Counted from the first letter of the stretch, positions 26,420 to 36,450 are shown. The stretch: 64,000 bases of DNA from Glycomyces tritici (GCF_030403505.1 NZ_JAUEMJ010000001.1:743762-807761), one strand, 5' to 3'. The notes: generated by a model from the sequence alone, not told the origin. Numbers and translations: made by a program.

Positions 26420-27478
26420 ATGACGCTCATCGCCGACAAGGCACAGCAGGCCCCCGATAAGCCGAGGACCGGCAGTGACTTCGCCGAACTCGGCCGGCGG
26501 ATCAACGAGGCCGGGCTGATGGCCCGTCGCCCCGCGTACTACGTGATCCGCTTCGCGCTCATGGCCGCGGTCTTCGTCGGCGGCTGGGCGGCGTTCGCGC
26601 TCATCGGCGACACCTGGTTCCAGATGTTCACGGCCGTCTTCATGGCCCTCGTCAGCACCCAGGTGGCCTTCCTCGGCCACGACCTCGCGCACCGCCAGGT
26701 CATCCGCAGCCGGGCCACCTCCGAGCGCCTGGGCTGGTTCACCGGCAACCTCGCCAACGGCATGGGCTACGGCTGGTGGAACGACAAGCACAACCGCCAC
26801 CACGCCAACCCCAACCACGAGGAACTCGACCCCGACGTCTCCCCGGGCCTGTTCTCCTGGTCCAAGCGCCAGGCCGGCATCGCGCAGGGCTTCAGCAAGT
26901 TCTTCGGCAAGTACCAGGCCGAGCTGTTCTTCCCGATCCTCCTCCTCGAGGGCATCAACCTCAACTGGTCGGGCATCAAGTCGGTCATCAAGCCCGGCCT
27001 GAAGAACCGCGGCTGGGAAGCCCTCTTCCTGGGCCTCCACTGGGCCGCCTACCTGGCCGCGCTGTTCATCGTGCTCTCCCCCGGCAAGGCCATCGTCTTC
27101 TTCCTCGTGCACAAGGCCGTGTGGGGCCTGTACATGGGCTCGGTGTTCGCGCCGAACCACAAGGGCATGCCGACCTTCGTCGGCGAGACCGAGCTGGACT
27201 TCCTCCGCAAGCAGGTGCTGACCTCCCGCAACGTCAAGGGCGGCTGGTTCACCAACTTCGCCCTCGGCGGCCTGAACTACCAGATCGAGCACCACCTCTT
27301 CCCGGCGATGCCCTCGGTCAACCTGGCCAAGGCGCAGCCCATCGTCGAGGAGTTCTGCAAGGAGAAGGACATCTCCTACCACGCGACCGGCCTGATCCAG
27401 TCCTGGCGCGAGGCCCTCACCGAACTCCACGCCCACGGCGAACCCCTGCGCAACCCGCAGTCGGCGAACGCCGCCTAG
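26420..27478 (+). CDS. membrane fatty-acid (acyl-CoA) desaturase
   Basis: This 352-residue di-iron membrane desaturase introduces a double bond into a long acyl chain. The three histidine boxes are HDLAHRQ, HNRHHANP and QIEHHLFP; the extra residues of the first box and the Q of the third mark the FADS/DesA3-like front-end class. Four hydrophobic helices are present. The ATG at 26420 has AGGACGGA about 8 nt upstream. An in-frame ATG at 26378 (14 residues longer) touches its only purine-rich site and is less likely. Electron donors are not encoded next to it. A large terminator separates it from the convergent gene. Confidence 0.9.
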   Translation: MTLIADKAQQAPDKPRTGSDFAELGRRINEAGLMARRPAYYVIRFALMAAVFVGGWAAFALIGDTWFQMFTAVFMALVSTQVAFLGHDLAHRQVIRSRATSERLGWFTGNLANGMGYGWWNDKHNRHHANPNHEELDPDVSPGLFSWSKRQAGIAQGFSKFFGKYQAELFFPILLLEGINLNWSGIKSVIKPGLKNRGWEALFLGLHWAAYLAALFIVLSPGKAIVFFLVHKAVWGLYMGSVFAPNHKGMPTFVGETELDFLRKQVLTSRNVKGGWFTNFALGGLNYQIEHHLFPAMPSVNLAKAQPIVEEFCKEKDISYHATGLIQSWREALTELHAHGEPLRNPQSANAA

Positions 27479-27482
27479 ACAT

Positions 27483-27527
27483 ACGAGAACGGGCCCGGGT
27501 CGCGATGCGACCCGGGCCCGTTCTCGT
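27483..27527. terminator. bidirectional terminator between convergent genes
   Basis: A perfect 21-bp stem with a 3-nt loop: ACGAGAACGGGCCCGGGTCG at the left arm is repeated inverted on the right, ending 27527. It serves both the desaturase and the DUF4190-type gene. Confidence 0.88.
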
Positions 27528-27532
27528 TGCTT

Positions 27533-28426
27533 CTACTTCAGGGAGACTTCGATGCCCCCGGAGAACATGGAGTCGTGCAGCTGCAGGCTCGCCAGCTCGG
27601 TCCCGGCCGGCACGTCGAAGACGATCTTGCCCTCGACCTGGTTGCCGGGGTTGATCTCGGTAAGCCAGACCTCGTTGTCCTCCAGGTAGATTCCGGCAGT
27701 CGAGTTGGCGGAGTACTCATTGCCGTCGGCGTCGAACAGCTTCTGGTCGCTGTCGGAGAAGTAGGCGGCCTCGCTGCCGATGTTCTTCACCGTCAGGTCG
27801 ATGATCACGAACTCGCCCTGCGCCTGCTCATTCAGGTACTCGTTGCCGACTTCAGCGACTCCCTGCTCGAAACCGCCGACTGTGAACTCGAAGTCGCCGT
27901 CGGCGACAGTGTCGCCCACCCCGGCCGCTTCGGGTTCGGCGGCCTCGCCGCCGCCCTCCTCACTGGCCGCCGCATCTGACTCCGCCTCACCGCGAGGACT
28001 TTCGGACGCTTCGGCTTCGAGAGTGCTTTCGAGGTCGTCGGCCACCGAGTTGGTGATCGAGAAGGACAGGATCGCGCCCAGTACCGACAGCACGATGCCG
28101 ATGATCGACATGATCTTGTGCGATTTGAGGATGCCGATGATCCCGAGCACGATCGCGGCGGTACCGAACAGGCCGCCGATGAAGATCCCGGCGACGGGAA
28201 TGAGGCCGAACAGCAGCGCCGCGCCACCGAAGATCAGTGAGAGCAGGCCGATCGTCTTGGACCGTGCCGCGCCTCCGACCGGCGGTTGCGCCGTCGGAGG
28301 GAACGGCGTGGGAGTGTACTGCTGTGGGGGAGAGTACTGCGAAGGCGCGGGCGGCTCGCTCCCGGCCGAGGGCGGCGGCGGAACCTCATTGGGCTGCTGA
28401 GGGTCCACCGGAGAGGGATGGGTCAT
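27533..28426 (-). CDS. DUF4190/DUF4352-type membrane protein (paralogue A)
   Basis: This 297-residue protein has a Pro-rich cytoplasmic N-terminus (about 1-55) and two to three hydrophobic segments with LSLIFGGAALLFGLIPVAGI and IMSIIGIVLSVLGAILSFSI (DUF4190-like). An acidic linker (EAEASESPRGEAESDAAASEE) leads to an exported beta-sandwich of the DUF4352 type (GEFVIIDLTVKNIGSEAAYFSD). It is probably a surface protein of unknown role. ATG 28426 has AAGGA nearby. The next gene encodes a clear paralogue, so the two arose by tandem duplication. Confidence 0.78.
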   Translation of the reverse strand: MTHPSPVDPQQPNEVPPPPSAGSEPPAPSQYSPPQQYTPTPFPPTAQPPVGGAARSKTIGLLSLIFGGAALLFGLIPVAGIFIGGLFGTAAIVLGIIGILKSHKIMSIIGIVLSVLGAILSFSITNSVADDLESTLEAEASESPRGEAESDAAASEEGGGEAAEPEAAGVGDTVADGDFEFTVGGFEQGVAEVGNEYLNEQAQGEFVIIDLTVKNIGSEAAYFSDSDQKLFDADGNEYSANSTAGIYLEDNEVWLTEINPGNQVEGKIVFDVPAGTELASLQLHDSMFSGGIEVSLK

Positions 28427-28525
28427 GGGCAGGTCCTTCACAAGGAGAGCCAGGCAGAAGTAGCCTGGAACACACCATGATACGTGTGGGTGTGTCATCG
28501 ATTTCGGAGAGTGACCGCCATGGCT

Positions 28526-28554
28526 GCGCCGCCCGCGGATGCCGCGGGCGGCGC
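28526..28554. terminator. hairpin between the two DUF4190 paralogues
   Basis: A perfect 13-bp stem, GCGCCGCCCGCGG and CCGCGGGCGGCGC, with loop ATG, lies just past the stop of paralogue B. The paralogues therefore have separate transcripts. Confidence 0.75.
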
Positions 28555-28565
28555 TCGCCGTTCGG

Positions 28566-29534
28566 TCACGAAGCGGCGACGAAGTACCGCTGGCCGGAGG
28601 CCCAGAAGTCCTCGACGCCGATCGCGGCCGACTCGACGCCGGCGCTCGGCACGATGACGCAGAAGTTCCCCGTCGCCGTCCCGCCCGCGAACACCTCTGG
28701 GGCGTTGAAGAGGTCATCGGGAATGACACCGCACGCCCCGCTGTGGACGCTGTCCTCGATGAAGACCCCGAACAGCAGGTCGGACCAGGCGAAGCTCGAC
28801 GCCTCGCCCTGGTACGTCGCCTCGACCCGGAACATGAAGAACTGGGACCCCTCGGGCGGCGGCGTGTTGAACTCGTTCTCGGCCATGACCTCCTCGGTCG
28901 CGTCCGGCACCACCTCGCTGATGACCACGGTCCAGTTCCCGGTGGCTATCTCACTGCCCGCCGGGAGCGGCGCGTTCGGGTCGGTCCCGTCCACGACCTG
29001 GTCCTTCGGCAGGTCGCCGTGGCCGGTGCCGTCGTCGGACTCGCTCTCGGACCCGCTTTCGCCTTCGGTCCCGTAGTCCGTCGGCCAGTCCTCGATGATG
29101 TCCTCGGCCGCCTTGCCGACGGCGACGGTCACGATCACCGTGACGATCAGGCCGAGCACGGCCAGGCCGATGCCGATGATCGACATCAGCCGGTGGGACT
29201 TGAAGATCCCGACGACGCCGAGCACGATGCCCGCCAGCGCGAAGGCCCCGCCGAGGAAGATCCCCGCGACGGGGATGAGGCCGAACAGCAGCGCCGCACC
29301 GCCGAAGACGAGCGCGAGGATCGCGATGGTCTTGGAAGGCTCCCCCGCCGTTCCATCCGCCGGCGGGCCGGGCGGCGGCGGGTAGAACGGCGGCGGCCCC
29401 GGGGGCGGTTCGTACGGCTGCGGGCCGCGAGGCGGTTCGTATGCAGGGCCGGTCGGCCGCTCGTACCCCGACGCGGGAGGCGGCTCATTCGGCGGGTACT
29501 GCTCGGGCGGCGGTGAGGCAGGCGGCTGGGACAT
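28566..29534 (-). CDS. DUF4190/DUF4352-type membrane protein (paralogue B)
   Basis: This 322-residue protein has the same plan as the adjacent 297-residue one: a Pro/Tyr-rich N-terminus with repeated 'PYEPP' units (about 1-75), hydrophobic segments with LALVFGGAALLFGLIPVAGI and LMSIIGIGLAVLGLIVTVIV, an acidic Ser/Glu/Asp linker, and an exported domain with two cysteines (HSGACGVI, GNFCVIV). The ATG at 29534 follows GGAGGGG; an upstream start at 29603 is not supported by a ribosome-binding site. Function unknown. Confidence 0.78.
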   Translation of the reverse strand: MSQPPASPPPEQYPPNEPPPASGYERPTGPAYEPPRGPQPYEPPPGPPPFYPPPPGPPADGTAGEPSKTIAILALVFGGAALLFGLIPVAGIFLGGAFALAGIVLGVVGIFKSHRLMSIIGIGLAVLGLIVTVIVTVAVGKAAEDIIEDWPTDYGTEGESGSESESDDGTGHGDLPKDQVVDGTDPNAPLPAGSEIATGNWTVVISEVVPDATEEVMAENEFNTPPPEGSQFFMFRVEATYQGEASSFAWSDLLFGVFIEDSVHSGACGVIPDDLFNAPEVFAGGTATGNFCVIVPSAGVESAAIGVEDFWASGQRYFVAAS

Positions 29535-29702
29535 GGCTTCCCCTCCAGATGCGGCTGCCGAACACGCTGCGGCGGGACACTCGATTGCCGAACGGTCCAC
29601 CACTGAACGACATGCCTGTTACCTGCATCACAACACGAGAATGAGAGGCTGTCTCGGATATCGCCCGGTTCCCGGACTGCTCGCCCGCGCTGGCCGGCGG
29701 CG

Positions 29703-31565
29703 CTACTCGACCGCGTTCGCCGCCTGGTCGCGCAGGGACCGCACGTGCTGCTCCAGGCCCATGAGCTGCCCGAAGAGCTTCATGTACTCGTCCTTGTCAG
29801 TACTGGGGTTGATGCGCTGGAGGCGGCGCTTCAGATCGGCGACCTCCGCCTCGACCACCGGCCGCTGAATGCGGGCCAGGATCGTACGGACATAGAGGCC
29901 GTCAGGCTCCCCCGCGAGCCGCAGCTCCTCCACCGCCAGCTCGCTCACCAGCGCACCGGCGGCGATCTCGGTGCACGCGCTCTGCACCGCGGCGATCCAG
30001 TTCGGCCCCGCGGCGGCCCGGGCCGCTCCCCCGGCCGCGGCCACGGCCTCGCGCACCGCCCGGTAGTTCGGGTCGGTGTACGGGGTGGCGTCGACAGCGT
30101 CGAAGTACGGACCGGCGATCTGCGGCTGCTGGAGGGCGACCTTCAAGACCTCGCGCTGCGCGCGCAGCTGCGTCGAGTCCGTGCGCTGCACCCGCTTCGG
30201 CCCCTCCGGGGCCTCCGGCTGCTGCCCCGCGGCGGCGCCCTGCACGGCGCGGCGCAGCTCCGCCTTCTCCTTGCCCAGGCGCCCGGCGTAGACGCCGATG
30301 TACTCCTCGACCAGGCCCCGGTCCTTCACCCGCGCCAGGAGCGGCGCGATGGCCCGCGTGGCGTGCAGGCGGCCCTCGGCGGTGTCCAGGTCGTGCTTGA
30401 CGATCGCCCGCTCCAGTGCGAACTGCACCAGCGGCGTGTGCCGCTCGATGAGCTCGCGCACCGCCGCGTCCCCGGCGCTCTGGCGCAGCTCGCACGGGTC
30501 CTGCCCGCCGGGCGTGACCGCGATGTACGTCTGGGAGACGAAGCGCTGCTCCTCGTCGAAGGCCTTGAGCGCGGCGCGCTGGCCGGCCTCGTCCCCGTCG
30601 AAGGTGAAGATGATGCGCCCGTCCGCCGACTCCGAGTCGAACAGGAACCGTCGCAGGATGCGGATGTGATCGGGCCCGAACGCGGTGCCGCAGGTGGCGA
30701 CCGCCATCGGGACGCCCGCGAGGTGGCAGGCCATGACGTCGGTGTACCCCTCGACGATGACGACCCGGCCGGTCTTGGCGATCTCCTTGCGGGCCAGGTC
30801 GATCCCGTAGAGGACCTGGGACTTCTTGTAGAGCGGCGTCTCAGGGGTGTTCAGGTACTTCGGGCCCTGGTCGTCGTCGAAGAGCTTGCGCGCGCCGAAC
30901 CCGATCACCGAGCCCGAGGAGTCGCGGATCGGCCAGACCAGGCGGCGGCGGAAGCGGTCGATGAGGTTGCCGGTGCGCGAGGGCTTGGCGAGCCCTGCCG
31001 TGTTCAGCTCCTCGGCCGAGAAGCCCTTGGCGCGCAGGTGCTTCGCGAGCGCGTCCCAGGAGTCGGGGGCGTAGCCGCAGCCGAAGGTCCCGGCGGCCTC
31101 GCGGTCGAAGCCGCGGGCGGTGAGGAACTGGCGGGCGGTCAGCGCCTCGGGAGAGAGGAGCTTGGCGGTGTAGAACTCGGCCGCCGCGGTGTGCGCGTCG
31201 AGGAGGCGCTGCTTGAGGCCGGGCGCGCCCGAGGGACCGCGCTGGACGCGGCCGTCGACGTCCTCGTAGGTGAGCTTGAGGCCGGCCCGGGCGGCGAGGC
31301 GCTCGACCGCCTCGATGAAGGTGAGGCCGTCGAGCTCGGTGAGGAACGTGATGGCGTCGCCGCCGACGCCGCAGCCGAAGCAGTGGTAGACGCCGCGAGC
31401 GGGTGTGACGTTGAAACTCGGCGAGCGCTCGTCGTGGAACGGGCACAGGCCCTTGAGATTGCCGCCGCCGGCGTTGCGCAGGGTGACGCGCTCGCCGATG
31501 ACATCGGCGATATCCACGCGCTCGCGCACCAGCTGGATATCGGCGTCCCGGATTCGCCCCGCCAC
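29703..31565 (-). CDS. dnaG: DNA primase
   Basis: This 620-residue DnaG makes RNA primers at the replication fork. The N-terminal CHC2-type zinc ribbon has Cys41, His44, Cys62 and Cys65. The TOPRIM core shows [17 protein letters not shown] (catalytic Glu) and [15 protein letters not shown] (metal-binding Asp pair). The C-terminal helicase-binding domain extends from about 440. Length is normal. It is divergent from the 969-residue membrane protein. Confidence 0.97.
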   Translation of the reverse strand: MAGRIRDADIQLVRERVDIADVIGERVTLRNAGGGNLKGLCPFHDERSPSFNVTPARGVYHCFGCGVGGDAITFLTELDGLTFIEAVERLAARAGLKLTYEDVDGRVQRGPSGAPGLKQRLLDAHTAAAEFYTAKLLSPEALTARQFLTARGFDREAAGTFGCGYAPDSWDALAKHLRAKGFSAEELNTAGLAKPSRTGNLIDRFRRRLVWPIRDSSGSVIGFGARKLFDDDQGPKYLNTPETPLYKKSQVLYGIDLARKEIAKTGRVVIVEGYTDVMACHLAGVPMAVATCGTAFGPDHIRILRRFLFDSESADGRIIFTFDGDEAGQRAALKAFDEEQRFVSQTYIAVTPGGQDPCELRQSAGDAAVRELIERHTPLVQFALERAIVKHDLDTAEGRLHATRAIAPLLARVKDRGLVEEYIGVYAGRLGKEKAELRRAVQGAAAGQQPEAPEGPKRVQRTDSTQLRAQREVLKVALQQPQIAGPYFDAVDATPYTDPNYRAVREAVAAAGGAARAAAGPNWIAAVQSACTEIAAGALVSELAVEELRLAGEPDGLYVRTILARIQRPVVEAEVADLKRRLQRINPSTDKDEYMKLFGQLMGLEQHVRSLRDQAANAVE

Positions 31566-31886
31566 TGTTCACCTCTTCTCGCTGCCCCACCATTCTGCCC
31601 GGTCCCCCTGACAACCCGCTCGCAGACGCCGCCCGGTGTGAGCACTGAAGTCGAAGCGGCACCCCGTCCGCGAGCACTGCGTAGCCGCCCGACCCCGCTG
31701 CGGCACCACGGGTGAGTGATCGGCCACCATGGACGGGTCGCGGAGGTCACGTCGCGAATCGGGTTCACGGAAACCGTTGGCGCAGATCAGAACCGGTGTG
31801 AAAGCCCGCTGTACCATGGTTCTGGTCAGCAATTTTCCCGACCACGCCTCACGCGAGCGCGGTCCGATCCGCTAGAGTCGCCTATC
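31566..31886. other. 321-bp intergenic region between dnaG and the large membrane protein
   Basis: This divergent promoter region contains no convincing gene. A weak inverted repeat, CAGAACC (31788-31794) and GGTTCTG (31818-31824), lies about 65-95 bp upstream of the membrane-protein start. No -10/-35 pair could be assigned with confidence. Confidence 0.6.
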
Positions 31887-34796
31887 ATGCCGGACCCATC
31901 GCCCGAGCAGCCGCCCTCCTGGCCTCCCACCAGTGAACCGGCGGCCACACCCACCAATCCGCCCCGAATCACCGCGCGCGGAGTGGGCCACCTGCCTTCC
32001 AAAGCGCCGGCTCCCGCGACTACGGAGGACGAGCCTTCGGCGGCCGACCGATTCCTGCGCCCGCCGCCGAGCGGAGGCGCGTTCAGCGAGCCGCCGCACC
32101 AGGCCGGCCCCTACGAGGAGCTCGACCCCGAGTCGCGCCGCAGTGAATGGGGCGCGTTCGACGACGCGACCCCGGAGGTGCCGCAGCAGCCGGGGCCCCA
32201 GCACGGCGGCGCACCGTACGGCGAAGCGCCGTTCGCGCAGCGCCAGGCGCCGCAGTACGGCGGGCAAGGCGCTCCCGAGCCGGAGTACCAGCAGCCCGCT
32301 TACCAAGAACCTCCTGCGCCGCAAGGCGACTGGAACGCGAAGGGCGAAGCGGACGCACCCGACTGGCCGCCGAAGTCGAGCCAGGAGTGGATGCACCAGC
32401 AGTCCCAGACCGGTTGGGGCCTGACCAGCGGCGGCGCCGCATGGACGGGCGCGGGTGAGATCCCGCCGCCGGCCGCGGCCCCCGCAGCGGAGGCGCCCGC
32501 CGAGCAGTCGTTCCGTCCCGAGCAGGCCGGATCGCCGTTCGTCGCCCCGCAGCAGGCGCCCGGGTTCGACCAGCCGACCTATGACGCGCCGCGCCAGCCC
32601 GCCCAAGGCGAGAGCCTCGAGTTCCCGGAGCTGCGCTCCGACCCGTACGAGGCGGACGTCTACGGCCACAACCAGTACCGCGGCGACTCGGGCGGCCAGG
32701 ACCTCTACCAGTCCGACCCGTACCAGGCCGAGCGGCTGCAGGCCGAGGCCCAGCAGGCCCGCGAGGAGTACCAGGCGCAGCAGCAGGCCGATCCGTTCCC
32801 GCCCGTGCCGCAGCAACCGCAGCAGTCCTATGGGGAGCAGCGCACCGGCGCCCCGTTCGGTTCGGGCGCTGACGCGTTCGGCCCGACCGGAACCGCCCCT
32901 GAGCAGCAGGACCCGTTCGCCGCCGCGCAGGACCAGTTCGCCCAGCAGGACCCGTTCGCCGCTGCGCCGCAACAGGTCCCGTACGCGCAGCAGGACACCG
33001 TCCCGGCCCCGCCGCAGTCCGCGTACGGCGACCAGCCGTCGGGGGCGCACTCGGTCTACGCCGAGCAGAGCGCACCGATCGCGGCGCCGGACGCCGTTCC
33101 CGCCCAGCGCACCGCCGAGCCGGCCGAGAAGAAGCCCGAGCCCGTGGTCGAATCGCCGTCAGGGCCCATCCGCGTCGCCCCGCCGACGCACCGCGGGGTC
33201 CGCTACGCGATCTACGGCATCGGCGGCCTCATCACCCTCGGCCTGATCATCGGCATCGTGCTCATGCTCGGCGCCGAGCCGCCGCGTGAGCCGACCCAGC
33301 CGGGAGACGGCAACGGCGACAGCGACTCCTCCAACGAGAGCCCCGGCGCCGACGAGGCCCTGACCCCCGAGCGCTACACCGAACTCGCCGCCGCCGCGGG
33401 CACCGCCGAATGGTTCTCCTGGCGCTACGGCGAAGCGGGCGAGAACGGCGCCGAGGAGCTCGCCGCCGCGAGCGGCGACGCCCTCGCCTCCGAACCGCTG
33501 CTCGGCGACGCCGACCGCAGCATCCAGGGCCAGCTCGGCTACGTCACCGACGAGTCCGGGCTGACCGGGATCGACCACGTCACCGTCGTCGAGTCGACCG
33601 ACGAGTCGCTGGGCCTCACGCCCCGCGCCGGCGGGCGCTTCACCGACGAGGGCCGCCCCGAACTCGAACTGCAGGAAGGCGCCACGGCCGACTGCCTCAA
33701 CGGCCTCGGCGGCGAACTGGGCGAGCCCGTCGCCATGGCGCGGCCCGAGCAGAGCGCCGAGGTCAACGCGCACTCCGTGATCGCGTTCTCGTCGGGCGTC
33801 GTCGCCACGGCGGGCATCAGCGGCGCGCAGGGCGGCACCTGCCTCCAGCTGCCGGCCGGGCAGGTCCCGACCGATGTGGCGCTCACCGACGGCAACGAGC
33901 TCGCGCTCGTCACCACCTGGACGCCTGAGTCGCAGACCGGATCGCTCGTCGTGATCGCCTTGGGCGACAAGAAGGGCTCGTACCAGTCGAGCTGGTCGCA
34001 GGCCTACCCCGGCCTGCCGAACCCGGGCCACTTCGGCGAGGCCGAGGTCGTGGGCACCGTCGAGCTGCCGTTCACCGCGCCGACCTCGGTCGACGCGTGG
34101 TCGAACTCGAACGGCTCGCTCTCGGCCGAACGCAGCGACGTCGAAGGCGGCGCCGGACGCGACCAGGTCGCGACCGCCGGCGCCGCGATCGTGGGCGATC
34201 TGAGCGCCGGCCAGGTCACCACGGTCGATCTCGCCTCGACGCTGGAAGGCCTCGCGGCGCAGCACTACGACAGCACCGAGTTCCAGTTCGCCGCCACCGC
34301 CGGTGAAGCGGTCGGCTTCGACGGCGGCGTCGCCGACGTGGCCGCCACCGAGGGCGTCTTCGCCGTCGCGACCACCGACGGCACCGTGCGCGAACTCGAC
34401 GGCGCGCTCAAGGAGACGGCCGCGACCGAGGTCGGCGCGAACCCGACCTGCCTGGTCGTGGGCACCCAGAGCGGCGCGTTCATCGCCACGAGCCGCGGCG
34501 AGGCCACCGTCAGCTGGGTCTCGGGCGGCGAGGTCGTGAAGGAGCTCGCAGACTCGCGCATGGCCGACCCACTGTGCGCCTCCGAGACGCCCGCACTGAA
34601 CGCGAAGGGCTACGACGGCACCGCCGCCGTCGTCCTGGTCACGGACTACACGGGCCAGAAGCTCCACTCGTACCTCGACGGCCAGGCCTCGATCCCGGGC
34701 GGCGGCACCGTGGGCGGCGACGGGTTCTCCTACGCCGGGGCCTACGAGGTCGCGGGCAACCCGTGGGGCGCCTCGGTGACCGTGGACCTCGAGTAG
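31887..34796 (+). CDS. large single-pass membrane protein, disordered Pro/Gln-rich N-terminus, extracytoplasmic domain
   Basis: A protein of 969 residues. Residues 1 to about 435 are Pro/Gln/Ala-rich with many 'QQDPFA', 'YQAE' and 'PQQ' units and should be unstructured in the cytoplasm. A transmembrane helix lies at about 440-463 (YGIGGLITLGLIIGIVLML). An acidic linker follows (GDGNGDSDSSNESPGADE), then about 480 exported residues with repeated beta-rich segments and conserved cysteines (ADCLNGL, GTCLQLP, PTCLVVG, PLCASE), perhaps a beta-propeller. Family not recognised. It has no signal peptide; topology would be type II. The GTG/ATG choice is clear, with ATG 31887 just before MPDPSPEQPP. 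Confidence 0.75.
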   Translation: MPDPSPEQPPSWPPTSEPAATPTNPPRITARGVGHLPSKAPAPATTEDEPSAADRFLRPPPSGGAFSEPPHQAGPYEELDPESRRSEWGAFDDATPEVPQQPGPQHGGAPYGEAPFAQRQAPQYGGQGAPEPEYQQPAYQEPPAPQGDWNAKGEADAPDWPPKSSQEWMHQQSQTGWGLTSGGAAWTGAGEIPPPAAAPAAEAPAEQSFRPEQAGSPFVAPQQAPGFDQPTYDAPRQPAQGESLEFPELRSDPYEADVYGHNQYRGDSGGQDLYQSDPYQAERLQAEAQQAREEYQAQQQADPFPPVPQQPQQSYGEQRTGAPFGSGADAFGPTGTAPEQQDPFAAAQDQFAQQDPFAAAPQQVPYAQQDTVPAPPQSAYGDQPSGAHSVYAEQSAPIAAPDAVPAQRTAEPAEKKPEPVVESPSGPIRVAPPTHRGVRYAIYGIGGLITLGLIIGIVLMLGAEPPREPTQPGDGNGDSDSSNESPGADEALTPERYTELAAAAGTAEWFSWRYGEAGENGAEELAAASGDALASEPLLGDADRSIQGQLGYVTDESGLTGIDHVTVVESTDESLGLTPRAGGRFTDEGRPELELQEGATADCLNGLGGELGEPVAMARPEQSAEVNAHSVIAFSSGVVATAGISGAQGGTCLQLPAGQVPTDVALTDGNELALVTTWTPESQTGSLVVIALGDKKGSYQSSWSQAYPGLPNPGHFGEAEVVGTVELPFTAPTSVDAWSNSNGSLSAERSDVEGGAGRDQVATAGAAIVGDLSAGQVTTVDLASTLEGLAAQHYDSTEFQFAATAGEAVGFDGGVADVAATEGVFAVATTDGTVRELDGALKETAATEVGANPTCLVVGTQSGAFIATSRGEATVSWVSGGEVVKELADSRMADPLCASETPALNAKGYDGTAAVVLVTDYTGQKLHSYLDGQASIPGGGTVGGDGFSYAGAYEVAGNPWGASVTVDLE

Positions 34797-34810
34797 ACGA
34801 AGCACGGACC

Positions 34811-34842
34811 GAAGGCCGCCCGGCGATCGCCGGGCGGCCTTC
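34811..34842. terminator. 32-bp palindromic terminator
   Basis: GAAGGCCGCCCGGCGA joined directly to its reverse complement, 14 bp after the membrane-protein stop. Confidence 0.8.
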
Positions 34843-34929
34843 GTCGTTCAAGCGCATGGAGGCCGAAGGCTCAGGTGCGGCGCGTCACCGGGCCGGGCGG
34901 CTCGCCCGGCCCGCTGGAATAATGGACCG

Positions 34930-36087
34930 GTGACACAGCAGCTCTCGCTCGCAGGCACCACGGTCGACCCGCCCGTGGTGCTGGCACCCATGGCCGGGAT
35001 CACGAACCTCCCGTTCCGCAAGCTCTGCAGAGAGCAGGGGGCGGGCATCTACGTGTGCGAGATGATCACGACGGTGGCGCTCACCGAGCGCAACCCGAAG
35101 ACGATGCGGCTGATCGAGTTCGATCCCGAGGAGCAGACCCGCAGCCTGCAGCTGTACGGCGTCGACCCGGCCGGGATGCGCAAGGCCGTGCAGATGGTCG
35201 CCGATGAAGACCTCGCCGACCACATCGACCTGAACTTCGGCTGCCCGGTGCCGAAGGTCACCCGCCGCGGCGGCGGTTCGGCACTGCCGTGGAAGCGGCG
35301 GCTGTTCCGCGAGATCGTGACCGCCGCGGTCGACGCCGCCGGGAGCATCCCGGTCACCGTGAAGATGCGCAAGGGCATCGACGACGACCACCTCACCTAC
35401 CTCGAAGCGGGGAAGATCGCCCAGGACGCGGGCGTCGCATGGGTGGCGCTGCACGGGCGCACCGCCGCAGAGCGGTACTCCGGCACCGCCGACTGGGACG
35501 CGATCACCCGGCTGAAAGAGCACCTGGACCTGCCGGTGCTCGGCAACGGCGACATCTGGGAGGCCGACGACGCGCTGCGCATGGTCGAGCAAACGGGCTG
35601 CGACGGCGTCGTGGTCGGCCGGGGGTGCCTGGGCAGGCCGTGGCTCTTCGGGGACCTCGAAGCGGCCTTCAGGGGCCGGGAACAGCGCATCATGCCCCAG
35701 CTCGGCGAGGTCGCGAAGGTCATGTACCGGCACGCGGAGCTGCTGGTCGAGTGGATCGCGGGCGCCGAGTCGTACGAGGCGCGGCGGAACATCGCCGCCG
35801 AGGAGCACGGCTGCCGCGAGTTCCGCAAGCACGTGGCCTGGTACCTCAAGGGCTTCCCGGTCGGCGGCGACATGCGCCGGGCCCTCTCGATGGTCTCCCA
35901 CCTCAACGAGCTCGAAGACCTCCTGGGCAAGCTCGAGGCGGACGCGCCGTTCCCCGAGTCGACCATCGGCAAGCCGCGCGGGCGCACCAACAGCCCCGGC
36001 AAGGTGACCCTGCCGGAGGGCTGGCTCGACGACCGGGACGACCTCACGGTCCCCGCGGGCGCCGAGATCGACTCGTCCGGCGGCTGA
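34930..36087 (+). CDS. tRNA-dihydrouridine synthase (DusB-like)
   Basis: This 385-residue FMN-dependent enzyme reduces uridine in tRNA D-loops. Motifs are VLAPMAGITNLPFRKLCRE, SLQLYGVDPAGM, the catalytic Cys105 in LNFGCPVPKVTRRGGGSALP, VTVKMRKGID, LHGRTAAERYSG and VLGNGDIW. The ~60 C-terminal residues are helical and tRNA-binding. The GTG at 34930 has no ribosome-binding site, but AATAAT at 34918-34923 ends 6 bp before it, so a leaderless transcript is likely. It is convergent with the L31 gene across a terminator. Confidence 0.93.
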   Translation: MTQQLSLAGTTVDPPVVLAPMAGITNLPFRKLCREQGAGIYVCEMITTVALTERNPKTMRLIEFDPEEQTRSLQLYGVDPAGMRKAVQMVADEDLADHIDLNFGCPVPKVTRRGGGSALPWKRRLFREIVTAAVDAAGSIPVTVKMRKGIDDDHLTYLEAGKIAQDAGVAWVALHGRTAAERYSGTADWDAITRLKEHLDLPVLGNGDIWEADDALRMVEQTGCDGVVVGRGCLGRPWLFGDLEAAFRGREQRIMPQLGEVAKVMYRHAELLVEWIAGAESYEARRNIAAEEHGCREFRKHVAWYLKGFPVGGDMRRALSMVSHLNELEDLLGKLEADAPFPESTIGKPRGRTNSPGKVTLPEGWLDDRDDLTVPAGAEIDSSGG

Positions 36088-36146
36088 CCCTTCGGGTTCG
36101 GCCCGAGGACGGCACGACCTGCTCGGCAGGCGCGGCATACGAGGAA

Positions 36147-36179
36147 AGGGGAGGCCTCCGGTGCCGGGAGGCCTCCCCT
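36147..36179. terminator. bidirectional terminator between dus and rpmE2
   Basis: A perfect 13-bp stem, AGGGGAGGCCTCC and GGAGGCCTCCCCT, with a 7-nt loop, separates the convergent genes. Confidence 0.82.
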
Positions 36180-36195
36180 TCGCTCGTGTCCCGCC

Positions 36196-36450
36196 TTACT
36201 CGGCGGGTGCCTTGCCGTACTTCTTGTAGAACTTGGCGACACGGCCCTCGTCGTCCATGACACGGCTCTTGCCGGTCCAGAACGGGTGCGAGGCCGATGA
36301 GATCTGGACGTCGATCACCGGGTAGGTCTTGCCGTCCTCCCACTCGACGGTCTCGGCCGAACCGACCGTGGACCGGGTGAGGAAGGCGAAGTCCGCGGCG
36401 CGGTCGCGGAAGACGACGTAGTCGTATTTCGGGTGAATACCTTGCTTCAT
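36196..36450 (-). CDS. rpmE2: zinc-independent ribosomal protein L31 type B
   Basis: This 84-residue L31B begins [21 protein letters not shown] and contains [30 protein letters not shown]. It lacks the CxxC zinc-binding pair of ordinary L31, so it replaces the zinc form when zinc is scarce. Its ATG overlaps the stop of the upstream CobW-like gene by 4 bp (ATGA). It is therefore in the unit controlled by the Zur-like box at 37720-37742. Confidence 0.95.
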   Translation of the reverse strand: MKQGIHPKYDYVVFRDRAADFAFLTRSTVGSAETVEWEDGKTYPVIDVQISSASHPFWTGKSRVMDDEGRVAKFYKKYGKAPAE

